A stretch of 64,000 nt of DNA. Source: Polynucleobacter sp. MWH-Braz-FAM2G (GTDB lineage: Bacteria; Pseudomonadota; Gammaproteobacteria; Burkholderiales; Burkholderiaceae). Below, piece by piece: positions 1-8,166 of the stretch. Location of the stretch: the NCBI RefSeq assembly GCF_018687635.1, contig NZ_CP061300.1, positions 186,001 to 250,000 of the forward strand, read 5' to 3'. Position 1 is the first letter of the stretch; every line of letters begins with the position of its first letter. The notes below the pieces were generated by a model. That model had not been told where the DNA came from and ran no database searches. It saw only the letters and a list, made by a program, of their open reading frames with translations. The position numbers and the translations under genes are program-made.

Positions 1-644
1 CACCAATATGTCAGCGTTGCTAGCCTGAGGAGTTGGCCAATGAGAGGAAGGCAAAAACTGGCTCGATCACAATACTTTTGCAGTCGAGGAAGTTTTACCC
101 ATGCAAAGCCAAAAAGAGTCATCGAGATAAATAAAATAAAAATGATTTCAATACAGAATTCTTCTAGCCAGGAAGATGCTTCAATCAGGGCTTTTGTGGG
201 CCCAGGTAACTCGGCTTGAAATTGGTCGAAAACTTCCTTAAAGACAGGTACGACCCAAATCATCATGACAATTACCAAAAGACATGAGCTTGCCAGCGTG
301 ATGAGGGGATAACTCATAGACTGCTGAATTTTTCGGCGTAACTCAATTTGAGCTTCGAGCTGTTGGCAGATTGTTTTAAGTGCTAAGCAAAAGTCACCAG
401 TTCGTTCGCTCACTTTAATTAGGTTGATGAACTCAATAGAGAATTGATTATTTTGGTTACGTAGGCACTGTGAAAAACTTTCTCCTTTTTTGAGTTGGGC
501 GTGAATGCTGCTTAAGCAAGGTAGCCAACTTTTTGGTGCGGTCGAATATATGAGCTCTATTGCATTTAGAAGGGGTAGGCCAGCATCTAGAAGAGTTAAG
601 AGTTGTTCGGCAAAGCGAAGTTGATCATGCTTTTTTAATGCCAT
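1..644 (-). CDS. pilC: Type II secretion / type IV pilus inner-membrane platform protein (PilC/GspF family), 3' part missing
   Basis: The minus strand reads open from an ATG at 644 to the window edge (214 codons), so the C-terminal part lies outside. The N-terminal part begins MALKKHDQLRFAEQLLTLLD and carries the GspF-type motif with Leu-x-Ala-Gly-Leu-Pro followed by a second helix set (KVSERTGDF, then QQLEAQIELRRKI and a TM helix near residues 120-140, SYPLITLASSCLLVIVMMIW). This arrangement is that of one T2SSF domain. The family forms the inner-membrane platform on which the pilus or pseudopilus ATPase acts. It overlaps the last codons of the PilB-like ATPase by 10 bases, so the two are probably translated together. 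Full-length members have about 400 residues and two repeats of the domain; only the first is visible. Confidence 0.85.
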   Translation of the reverse strand, partial: MALKKHDQLRFAEQLLTLLDAGLPLLNAIELIYSTAPKSWLPCLSSIHAQLKKGESFSQCLRNQNNQFSIEFINLIKVSERTGDFCLALKTICQQLEAQIELRRKIQQSMSYPLITLASSCLLVIVMMIWVVPVFKEVFDQFQAELPGPTKALIEASSWLEEFCIEIIFILFISMTLFGFAWVKLPRLQKYCDRASFCLPLIGQLLRLATLTYW

Positions 645-1714
645 GAGCTGATTTCTGAGGCTAATGACGCTGAATTAATGAGGCCTGATTGAATATGTTC
701 TAAGCCAGCTTCATGCATCGAGAGATATGGGATGGTGAAATCAGAAAGATGGGACTGGCCTAATACTTCATGAATTCCAATGCGTCCAAAATAACCGCTC
801 CCTTTGCAGAAAGAACACTTATCCCTCATGTCTGCATTTAGCTCAAAGCACTTATGGCAAATCTTGCGAACTAAACGTTGCGAGCTCACAATTAGTAAAC
901 AGGATTCAATAGCCTCCTGATCAACCCCAAGATTTTTAAGTCTGGTAATTGCCCCCCGAGCATTGCGGGTATGTAGTGTGCTTAAAACTAGATGTCCAGT
1001 TTGCGCTGCTTGTATCGCAAGCTGGGCGGTTGCTCCATCGCGAATTTCGCCAATCATAATGACATCAGGGTCTTGTCTAAGGAGGGCGCGAATGATGATT
1101 GGGAAATCTAAGCCCGCACGTGGGTGATATGCCACTTGATTAACTCCAGCTAATCGAATCTCTATCGGATCTTCTATTGAGCAAAGATTGCGATGCTGTT
1201 GGTTTAGATGACGTAAGCAACTATACAAGGTACGCGTTTTGCCGCTTCCTGTTGGTCCAGTGACCAAAATGAGTCCATTTGATTGGGATAATCCTTTTTG
1301 GAATATTTCCAGCTGACATGACAAAAGACCGATTTCTTCTAAATTAAGATCATCAACACAATTGGGCAGTATTCGAATGACTGCCTTTTCGCCATATAGT
1401 GTGGGCAAAATCGATACGCGGCAATCGATGTTGGGTTTGGCGAAATCGTGACCGATACTTAGTCGCCCATCTTGTGGAAGGCGCTTTTCAGCTATGTCTA
1501 GACGTGCCAGAACTTTGATGCGTGTAATTAGACGGTCATGCAATTCAATCGGACAATATGACTGTATTTGCAGGAGGCCATCAACGCGTATGCGTATAAG
1601 GGTGGCCTCGGTGCCTGCCTCAATATGAATGTCACTCGCTCTAGCATGAAGAGCACGAGTGGCAATTTCATACCAAGTTCGAATGATTAGTGAGTCATCT
1701 TGAGCAATGCTCAA
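635..1714 (-). CDS. pilB: GspE/PilB-family secretion or pilus assembly ATPase, short form
   Basis: A 359-residue hexameric secretion ATPase. Walker A is GPTGSGKT at residues 153-160, the Asp box is the EDPIEIR stretch at 181-187, Walker B is PDVIMIGEIRD at 216-226, and the His box follows (LSTLHTR, 244-250). Four cysteines at 286, 289, 300 and 303 form the C-terminal zinc knuckle typical of PilB/GspE. The protein starts directly in the N2 region (ASDIHIE at 26-32) and lacks the N-terminal MshEN/N1 domain of the usual 560-residue PilB. The start is a TTG in a TTGA overlap with the stop of the upstream CorC/HlyC-like gene; no ATG exists before the catalytic core. With the following PilC-like gene it would power pilus extension or DNA uptake. 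PilB versus GspE cannot be settled from this window. Confidence 0.85.
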   Translation of the reverse strand: MSIAQDDSLIIRTWYEIATRALHARASDIHIEAGTEATLIRIRVDGLLQIQSYCPIELHDRLITRIKVLARLDIAEKRLPQDGRLSIGHDFAKPNIDCRVSILPTLYGEKAVIRILPNCVDDLNLEEIGLLSCQLEIFQKGLSQSNGLILVTGPTGSGKTRTLYSCLRHLNQQHRNLCSIEDPIEIRLAGVNQVAYHPRAGLDFPIIIRALLRQDPDVIMIGEIRDGATAQLAIQAAQTGHLVLSTLHTRNARGAITRLKNLGVDQEAIESCLLIVSSQRLVRKICHKCFELNADMRDKCSFCKGSGYFGRIGIHEVLGQSHLSDFTIPYLSMHEAGLEHIQSGLINSASLASEISSWH

Positions 1715-3003
1715 TCTTGATCTTGGGTCAAGGTGGTTGGTCGATAGAGTTTTACTGTTTTTACGCCATACTCATCAAATTGGACGATTTCCATGACAAT
1801 GCCAGCAATACGAATGCTGACGTCGTGGTCAGGTATTGCTTCAAGCTTTTCTAGAATAAGGCCGTTTAAAGTGCGTGGCCCATCTAATGGAAGGTTAAGA
1901 TTGAGAAGTCGATTGAGATCTCGCAAAGATGCTCCACCAGATGCTATATAGGTTCCGTCATTTAGCCAGCGTGGATTAGTTGATAAGTTTGAGAAAGAGG
2001 TGGTGAATTCACCAATTAATTCTTCAACGATGTCTTCAAAAGTGACTAAACCTAAAACCTCGCCATATTCATTCACCACTAGACTTAATCGTTGTTGGTT
2101 ATCTTGGAAAAATTGCATTTGCTGCAATACAGGTGTACCGCTAGGGATGAAGTAGGGCTCGTTTAGTAAAACTCTAAAATCATCATGCTTTAGGTCAGTG
2201 TCGCCAAGCAGGGATAGAGCTTTTTTCACCGAAAGAATGCCAATAATTCGATCAGAGTCACCGTCGCTAACGGGCAATTTATTGTGATAGCAGGTTTCAA
2301 GTTGCTGAACTACTTCATCAATTGGCCTTGATAGATCCAATACTTCTATTTTCGATCTAGGCGTCATGACATCATCAACAGTAATATTTTCTAGATTGAA
2401 TAAGTTGAGCAGAATATTACGATGATGGTTGGATACAAAACGATTTGATTCCAAAACTAAACTGCGCAACTCTTCCTTGCTCATGGCTCTACTGTCGGAA
2501 GAGGATTGCAAGCCCGATACTTTCATTAAGCCCGAAACAAAGCTATTGATAAACCAAAGCAATGGCTTTAGTGCGAATGTGAGGGGCAAGATAAACCAAC
2601 CGACATTAGAAGCAATTTTTTCAGGAAATGCGGCACCAATTACTTTGGGGGTAATCTCACTAAAAATGATGATGAGTAAAGCCACGACCAAAGTAGCAAT
2701 GGAGAGTACAAATCCGTTGTCCCCGAAGATATGTAGAGCTATGCCTGTAACCAAAATTGGCAAAATTGTATTAATCAAGTTGTTGGAGATCAGCAATACA
2801 GATAGCAATGAATCAATTCGCTTCAGGAGTCTTTCGGCTAAAGCCGCACCAGTATTACCACTATTAGCCATGGCACGTAGACGATGGCGATTGGATGAGA
2901 GCATGCTGGTCTCTGCCATAGAGAAAAAGCCAGAGAGCGCAAGTAAAAATAGGACTAGAGCAACTTGACTGTAAAACGGCCAATCGTCAAAAAAGGTGTC
3001 CAT
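1711..3003 (-). CDS. CorC/HlyC-family CNNM-CBS transporter-like protein
   Basis: A 430-residue membrane protein. The N-terminal CNNM (DUF21) region has about four hydrophobic segments (about residues 10-30, 60-80, 90-115, 130-155) and the FSMAETSM motif near residue 27. A CBS-domain pair follows (from about VDDVMTPRSKIEVLDL to the LVTFEDIVEELIGE motif), then a CorC_HlyC domain. The family is linked to magnesium or cobalt efflux and metal homeostasis. I chose the ATG at 3003, just ahead of the first membrane segment; another ATG at 3087 would add 28 residues that do not look like the family. Its stop overlaps the TTG start of the PilB-like gene by four bases, so the two are coupled, an arrangement also known from Ralstonia/Burkholderia. 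Confidence 0.85.
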   Translation of the reverse strand: MDTFFDDWPFYSQVALVLFLLALSGFFSMAETSMLSSNRHRLRAMANSGNTGAALAERLLKRIDSLLSVLLISNNLINTILPILVTGIALHIFGDNGFVLSIATLVVALLIIIFSEITPKVIGAAFPEKIASNVGWFILPLTFALKPLLWFINSFVSGLMKVSGLQSSSDSRAMSKEELRSLVLESNRFVSNHHRNILLNLFNLENITVDDVMTPRSKIEVLDLSRPIDEVVQQLETCYHNKLPVSDGDSDRIIGILSVKKALSLLGDTDLKHDDFRVLLNEPYFIPSGTPVLQQMQFFQDNQQRLSLVVNEYGEVLGLVTFEDIVEELIGEFTTSFSNLSTNPRWLNDGTYIASGGASLRDLNRLLNLNLPLDGPRTLNGLILEKLEAIPDHDVSIRIAGIVMEIVQFDEYGVKTVKLYRPTTLTQDQD

Positions 3004-3102
3004 GAGGTCTGCCTGAAAAAGTAAGGATGAGTCAATATAGCAAAGTGCTATTTGGCAAGCTATAGCTAAAGAGCAAAGATCTGTCATCTTGCCTGTTTAT
3101 TT

Positions 3103-3630
3103 ATGTCAGAATCAGCTATGGCAAGATCAAATACTCTAAAACACGGCGAAGGTGTTAGTTATTGTGTGGTAGCAGCGCCTTTTGGGCGACTTGGAATTTT
3201 GACGGAGTTGGTCGACGGAAGTTTAATGCTGTCTAAGATTGACTATTTGCCACGGGATGCCAAATTAAGTTCTCCTAAGAATGCATTAGCTAAGGAGGTT
3301 GCGCTTCAATGCACGGCTTACTTCAAGGATCCAAATTGGATATTTGATTTACCCATCAAACCATCTGGTACAGAACATCAGAAAAAAGTGTGGGACAGTA
3401 TTCAAGAGATACCAGCTGGAAAAACAAAAACATATGGAGAGGTGGCTAAGAAAATTAAGAGTGGGGCGCGTGCCGTGGGAACAGCATGTGGTGCAAATCC
3501 TTACCCCTTAATTACACCCTGTCATCGAGTAGTATCCGCTCAAGGTATCGGGGGGTTTATGAAAGAGAATTCTCCTGGCCTGTATCGCCAAATTAAATTG
3601 TGGCTTTTAAAGCATGAAGGTGCTTTATAG
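3103..3630 (+). CDS. ogt: Methylated-DNA--protein-cysteine methyltransferase
   Basis: A 175-residue suicide DNA repair protein that transfers the alkyl group from O6-alkylguanine to its own cysteine. The C-terminal DNA-binding domain has GTEHQKKVWDSIQEIPAGKT (89-108), the TYGEVA helix (110-115), the RAVGTACGANP stretch (123-133) and the active-site PCHRV motif with Cys140. The N-terminal domain (about 18-85) is of the short Ogt type, with no Ada regulatory domain. It is divergent from the CorC-like gene, and the 15 bases between the upstream ATG at 3087 and this start leave little room for separate promoters. A second ATG at 3118 is possible. Confidence 0.9.
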   Translation: MSESAMARSNTLKHGEGVSYCVVAAPFGRLGILTELVDGSLMLSKIDYLPRDAKLSSPKNALAKEVALQCTAYFKDPNWIFDLPIKPSGTEHQKKVWDSIQEIPAGKTKTYGEVAKKIKSGARAVGTACGANPYPLITPCHRVVSAQGIGGFMKENSPGLYRQIKLWLLKHEGAL

Positions 3631-3637
3631 AAATAGC

Positions 3638-4615
3638 TTACTTAACCAATGATTTGCTAAATAGGTAGAAAAAAGACTTCATGAGGGTATCGCTTTTTAC
3701 TGCAATCTTCGTAAAGCCATAAAAACTCATAACGCTTTTTCTAGTAAGTTTTACCTCATCTTTGTTGCTAAATTCTGTTCGATTAGCAATCTTTGAAAGA
3801 GTCATAACGGCTAAGCCAAAAGCTAAAAAACAAAAACGCCTAATACCACTCTCTTGCCTAGGTATCAAAAGAATGTAATTTAGGGAGTCTTGTAATTTTT
3901 GATAGGCTAGTTTCAAGAGGTCCGCTTGACTGGTGTCCACTGGCTTCCAAGAAACTCCGCGTGCCTTATCCTCAGGTGAATCTTTGAGTATGTTTGTCAT
4001 TTGCAGCGCTTGCCCAAATGCAATTGCTAAATCTTCATGCCCAGCCATTCTCTCTTTAAATGCGGGAGAGTGGTTGCCAAAAACAGTTGTTAGCAATTCT
4101 CCAACGACCCCAGCGACAACATAACAATATTGCTCAAATTCGGCGAGATCTTGGAGGCCAGCTTGATTTTGTTTTCCATGAAAAAAAGACATCCCTTCGG
4201 ACATGATGGAAACGCAGCGACTCACAGCATCCTGATCTTGCCTATTAAAAGTATGCAAAATTCTAAGAACTGTGGGCGTATGAGAGATTAAATCCAATTC
4301 ATCCTGGTTGCCGTAATGCTTTAAAGCCTCAAGACAGGGGGTGACAAAATTATTTACGGGTGATTTTTCAAGTACAGCATCTAGAAAGAGTGCTGAGAGT
4401 AACTGCTTGGTTTGAACATTTAAATCCGCGGCATCTTCAATGGTGTCTACGATACGGCAAAGTAAATAGGTGTTGCCAACAATATTTTCAATGTTGGGGG
4501 GTAGAAGTGGAATCGTCAATGCGAAGGTGCGAGAAACAGAGCCTAGAATGGCTTTTTGATACGCCAGATCTGCTGATGGGTTCGTTGTAGGGCTTTGTTT
4601 TGATGGTCTCACCAT
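3638..4615 (-). CDS. Squalene/phytoene synthase family protein
   Basis: A 325-residue trans-isoprenyl diphosphate synthase for head-to-head condensation. Both Asp-rich motifs are present: YLLCRIVDTIEDA at 50-62 and NILKDSPEDKARG at 208-220. The LLCRIxDTIED form of the first motif resembles squalene synthases of the eukaryotic/Methylococcus type more than HpnC/HpnD or CrtB phytoene synthases; that is a judgement from the motif only. It ends 7 bases from the converging ogt gene. No squalene cyclase or carotenoid genes are in the window, so the product (squalene for hopanoids, or another C30/C40 lipid) is open. Confidence 0.82.
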   Translation of the reverse strand: MVRPSKQSPTTNPSADLAYQKAILGSVSRTFALTIPLLPPNIENIVGNTYLLCRIVDTIEDAADLNVQTKQLLSALFLDAVLEKSPVNNFVTPCLEALKHYGNQDELDLISHTPTVLRILHTFNRQDQDAVSRCVSIMSEGMSFFHGKQNQAGLQDLAEFEQYCYVVAGVVGELLTTVFGNHSPAFKERMAGHEDLAIAFGQALQMTNILKDSPEDKARGVSWKPVDTSQADLLKLAYQKLQDSLNYILLIPRQESGIRRFCFLAFGLAVMTLSKIANRTEFSNKDEVKLTRKSVMSFYGFTKIAVKSDTLMKSFFYLFSKSLVK

Positions 4616-4715
4616 TGAATTATGTCAGACCAAAGCGTTTTAGTGAGTGCCCCAAATGGGTAGGCATTTGTTATCTGCCAAAAGTGACAAAGCCATATAA
4701 TTTCATCAAATTTCT

Positions 4716-4722
4716 GAAGGAG
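4716..4722 (+). promoter_or_regulatory. Ribosome binding site fixing the GTG start of the sodium:solute symporter
   Basis: The sequence GAAGGAG lies 9 bases ahead of the GTG at 4732. It is the best Shine-Dalgarno match in the region. It supports a start there rather than at upstream codons that overlap the 5' end of the divergent squalene/phytoene synthase gene. Confidence 0.6.
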
Positions 4723-4731
4723 CATTCAGGC

Positions 4732-6147
4732 GTGCTTATTTGGTTCGTCATCATTTATTGGGTTATTTCGGTTGGTATCGGCTTGTGGGCGGCATTGCGA
4801 GTGAAAGATACCGCTGACTTCGCTGCGGCTGGACACAGCCTGCCCTTACCAATTGTGACTGCCACTGTATTTGCAACTTGGTTTGGTTCAGAGACTGTTT
4901 TAGGAATTCCTGCAACTTTCTTAAAAGAAGGTCTTGGAGGTGTCGTTGCAGACCCCTTTGGCTCTTCCCTCTGTTTGATTTTGGTAGGCCTCTTTTTTGC
5001 TCGTCATCTATATAACCGTCGCATGCTCACTATTGGCGATTTTTTCCGTGAAAAGTATGGTCGCACTGTAGAGGTTTTAGTCACGCTCTGCATTGTTGTT
5101 TCTTATTTAGGTTGGGTTGCAGCTCAAATTAAAGCTCTTGGGCTTGTATTTAATGTCGTATCTGAAGGTAGTATTTCTCAGACGGGTGGCATGTTGATAG
5201 GGGCAGGTAGTGTTCTTATTTACACCTTATTTGGTGGTATGTGGTCTGTGGCGATTACTGACTTTATTCAGATGATCATCATCGTAATCGGCATGTTGTA
5301 TATCGGCGGCGAAATGACTACTCAAACTGGTGGCGTATCTGTGGTGATTGAGCACGCGGTGGCGGCCGGTCAATTTAGTAATTTTTGGCCAGATATGAAT
5401 TTAGCGTCCATCTTGGGATTCGTGGCAGCTTTATGCACCATGATGTTAGGTTCTATTCCTCAGCAAGATGTATTCCAGCGAATAACTTCTTCTAAAAATG
5501 TCAATATCGCAGTTCAAGCGGCTTTGCTGGGTGGGGTACTTTATTTTATTTTTGCTTTTGTGCCGATGTATTTGGCTTACTCCGCAACTTTGATTAGTCC
5601 AGACCTAGTCAAAGAATACTTATCAACCGATCCGCAAATGATCTTGCCTAAATTGATTTTGGGTCATGCGCCAATCATTGCGCAGGTAATGTTCTTCGGG
5701 GCATTGTTATCCGCAATTAAAAGTTGTGCGAGTGCAACTTTATTGGCTCCATCGGTAACTTTTGCTGAAAATATTGTCCGAGGATTTTTTAAGCATTTAT
5801 CTGATCAAGATTTATTGAAAGTCATGCGGATTACGGTCCTATGCTTTGCTGTGGTAGTCACTTTCTTTGCTGTGAATTCAGAATTATCTATTTTTAAGAT
5901 GGTGGAGAGTGCTTATAAAGTCACTCTGGTGGCTGCTTTTGTGCCACTTGCATTTGGGGTCTATTGGCCAAGAGCAAACTCTTTAGGCGGCCTGTTGGCA
6001 GTTGTAGGGGGCTTAACTATTTGGATAAGTTGCGAAATCTTGGCACCAAATGCCATATTGCCACCTCAATTAGCCGGCTTATTTGCCAGCATTGGAGGCA
6101 TGATTTTGGGTAGTCTGGTGCCAAAAGATTCATTAAAAGCAGTCTAG
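4732..6147 (+). CDS. Sodium:solute symporter family protein
   Basis: About 471 residues from a GTG start, with some 13 hydrophobic segments. The first is LIWFVIIYWVISVGIGLW right at the N-terminus. Family signatures include the GHSLPLP stretch after TM1, ATWFGSETVLGIP in TM2, the RRMLTIGDFFREKYG loop and the GSIPQQDVFQRI stretch in the middle. These are typical of SSS proteins that move organic solutes with sodium. The substrate cannot be told. The downstream ketopantoate-reductase-like gene runs in the same direction after a 104-base gap. Confidence 0.85.
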   Translation: MLIWFVIIYWVISVGIGLWAALRVKDTADFAAAGHSLPLPIVTATVFATWFGSETVLGIPATFLKEGLGGVVADPFGSSLCLILVGLFFARHLYNRRMLTIGDFFREKYGRTVEVLVTLCIVVSYLGWVAAQIKALGLVFNVVSEGSISQTGGMLIGAGSVLIYTLFGGMWSVAITDFIQMIIIVIGMLYIGGEMTTQTGGVSVVIEHAVAAGQFSNFWPDMNLASILGFVAALCTMMLGSIPQQDVFQRITSSKNVNIAVQAALLGGVLYFIFAFVPMYLAYSATLISPDLVKEYLSTDPQMILPKLILGHAPIIAQVMFFGALLSAIKSCASATLLAPSVTFAENIVRGFFKHLSDQDLLKVMRITVLCFAVVVTFFAVNSELSIFKMVESAYKVTLVAAFVPLAFGVYWPRANSLGGLLAVVGGLTIWISCEILAPNAILPPQLAGLFASIGGMILGSLVPKDSLKAV

Positions 6148-6251
6148 AGCAGGAGTTGCTTAAAAATTAGGCAAAAATATTATATTGCACCGCAAAATAT
6201 TCTCCTCTAAGATGATGTTAATTAAAAATTTTTAGTTCTTATGGAGTTGTT

Positions 6252-7271
6252 ATGAAAATCTGTGTGATCGGTGGAGGTGGCGCCATTGGTGGCTACCTAG
6301 CTGTTATGTTGGCTCGAGCGGGCAATGAAGTAACTGTTGTCGCACGTGGCGCTACTTTGGCAGCAATTAAAGAGCGTGGTCTTGCTCTGATTATGGATGA
6401 CCAACCAGAGCCTTTAGTTGCCCAAGTGAAAGCAGTGGAAAAAATTCGGGATGCTGAGACTCCGGATGTAATTATTTTGGCTGTAAAAGCCCATCAAGTT
6501 GAGCCGATCATTGATGATTTAGCAGCCATCATGGGACCAGAAACGATTCTGATACCAATGCAAAACGGTATTCCTTGGTGGTATTTCCAAAAGCTTGGTG
6601 GCAAGTATCAAGACCATTCTGTGGAGACGGTGGATGCTGGTGGCGTCGCTAAAAATGCAATTAACCCAAATAACATCATCGGTTGTGTCGTGTATCCAGC
6701 AACCTTTACTCAAGCACCTGGCGTTATTCGTCACGTCGAGGGGAATCGTTTCCCTTTAGGCGAGTTGGACGGCAAGACAACTGAGCGGATTCAAAAGATG
6801 TCAGAGATGATGGGTGCTGCTGGTTTTAAGTCCCCAATTTTGGACGACATTCGTTCTGAAATCTGGCTCAAGCTTTGGGGCAACATGACTTTCAACCCAA
6901 TCAGTTCTTTGACTCACGGAACACTCGAGGGCATTTGCCAATATCCTTTGACCAAAGAATTGGCGCGCAACATGATGGCTGAAGCACAGACAATCGCCGA
7001 GAAGTTAGGGGTCACTTTCCGGGTTGATATTGAACGTCGTATTGCTGGGGCGGAAAAAGTTGGTAAACATAAGACTTCCATGTTGCAGGACTTAGAAGCG
7101 GGGCGTAGTTTAGAAATCGATGCTCTACTGGGATCGGTGATCGAACTCGGCAAGATCACACAAACACCCACACCTTGCTTGAATACCGTGTTTGCTCTAA
7201 CCAAATATTTGGATGAAAACGTGCAAGCCTCCAAAGGCAGTTTAGCCTTGCCTTCTGTCTCAGGTTATTAA
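6252..7271 (+). CDS. panE: 2-dehydropantoate 2-reductase family protein
   Basis: A 339-residue NADPH-dependent ketopantoate reductase-like protein. The N-terminal Rossmann fold has the glycine-rich loop GGGGAIGGYLA at 7-17. The LAVKAHQ segment with the family lysine, PMQNGIPWW and the central IWLKLWGNMTFNP motif with the catalytic lysine are all visible. The ApbA_C helical domain fills the C-terminal half. The length is above the roughly 300 of E. coli PanE. Members of this family also include paralogues acting on other 2-keto acids, and the neighbourhood (symporter, FAH hydrolase) leaves a catabolic role possible. A ribosome binding site GGAG lies shortly before the ATG. Confidence 0.8.
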   Translation: MKICVIGGGGAIGGYLAVMLARAGNEVTVVARGATLAAIKERGLALIMDDQPEPLVAQVKAVEKIRDAETPDVIILAVKAHQVEPIIDDLAAIMGPETILIPMQNGIPWWYFQKLGGKYQDHSVETVDAGGVAKNAINPNNIIGCVVYPATFTQAPGVIRHVEGNRFPLGELDGKTTERIQKMSEMMGAAGFKSPILDDIRSEIWLKLWGNMTFNPISSLTHGTLEGICQYPLTKELARNMMAEAQTIAEKLGVTFRVDIERRIAGAEKVGKHKTSMLQDLEAGRSLEIDALLGSVIELGKITQTPTPCLNTVFALTKYLDENVQASKGSLALPSVSGY

Positions 7272-7286
7272 TTAGATTTACGTATT

Positions 7287-7323
7287 AAAAACCCCTTGCT
7301 ATGTTGAGTAGCAAGGGGTTTTA
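7287..7323. terminator. Bidirectional rho-independent terminator
   Basis: A 13-bp stem (AAAACCCCTTGCT / AGCAAGGGGTTTT) with a 9-base loop lies between two converging genes. It has an A-run on the left and a T-run on the right, so it can work for both the panE-like gene and the FAH gene. Confidence 0.9.
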
Positions 7324-7342
7324 TTCTTTGTGAAACTTTTGT

Positions 7343-8110
7343 TTATTCGAAGCGATTATTGAGTTGTCCAACGCCATCAATAATGATGCTCACATTGCTG
7401 CCAGGTTTCATGGTCCCAACGCCTACAGAGGTGCCGCACGCAATAATGTCACCCGCTTCAAGTGGGACATCTTGTGAAATTAAGCTCACTAATTTTGCAG
7501 GCGGGAAGATCATATCTGCGATTGGGTAGTTTTGACGCTCTTGATCATTAAGAATTGTTTTGATCGTAAGCTTGCTTGGATCTACATCGGTGGTGATGTA
7601 AGGGCCAAATACACCAAAGGTATTAAAACTTTTGGCACGAGTCCATTGGGCATACCCGGGATCGCGATTCAGTATTTCGATAGCTGTCACATCATTAATG
7701 CAGGTGTAACCAAAAATGGCCTGAGATGCTTCTGTTTCATCTGCTTCATGGCATCTCTTCCCAATCACAATGCCAAGCTCTCCTTCGTAAACTACTTTTC
7801 CAGAGTAGGATTTGGGGGTGCGAATAACTTGGTTGGCGGCCAAAAAAGAATTGTTACCCTTAAGGAAGTACAAAGGCTCGGCAGGTACTGCATGCTCAAG
7901 TTTGGTTACCAATGCGTGAAAGTTATCGACCATAGCAACCATTTTGGATGGTACGCAAGGAATGTCGATTGTGACATCGGCTAACTTAAGAGTTTCACCC
8001 GTTGCCCTTGGCTCATTAAATAAATCGCCATCGAAAACTGCGATTTCATCGCCTTTTACTTGCCCTAAACCACTTTTTCCTTGATGCTGAAATCTAAGCC
8101 ACTGCGCCAT
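7343..8110 (-). CDS. Fumarylacetoacetate hydrolase family protein
   Basis: A 255-residue protein with the FAH catalytic fold. Visible marks are YFLKGNNSFLAAN, VVYEGELGIVIGKR (metal-binding glutamates), the GYTCINDVTA core motif, the WTRAKSFNTFGVFGP stretch and the C-terminal GDIIACGTSVGVG. The family cleaves C-C bonds of 1,3-diketone-like acids or hydrates or decarboxylates 2-keto acids (HpcE, FAHD1 and similar). The exact substrate is unknown. A 53-base gap separates its start from the divergent PrdB-like gene, so they may share a control region. Confidence 0.85.
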   Translation of the reverse strand: MAQWLRFQHQGKSGLGQVKGDEIAVFDGDLFNEPRATGETLKLADVTIDIPCVPSKMVAMVDNFHALVTKLEHAVPAEPLYFLKGNNSFLAANQVIRTPKSYSGKVVYEGELGIVIGKRCHEADETEASQAIFGYTCINDVTAIEILNRDPGYAQWTRAKSFNTFGVFGPYITTDVDPSKLTIKTILNDQERQNYPIADMIFPPAKLVSLISQDVPLEAGDIIACGTSVGVGTMKPGSNVSIIIDGVGQLNNRFE

Positions 8111-8166
8111 AATAAGTTCCTATGAAGTTAAATATTTGATATGCAATATCTTACAGGGATGAATTG

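Noticed and set aside
4600..4731. N-terminal extension of the symporter frame from 4600.
   Set aside because: It overlaps the divergent synthase gene, has no membrane-protein character and is bypassed by the GAAGGAG-GTG start at 4732.
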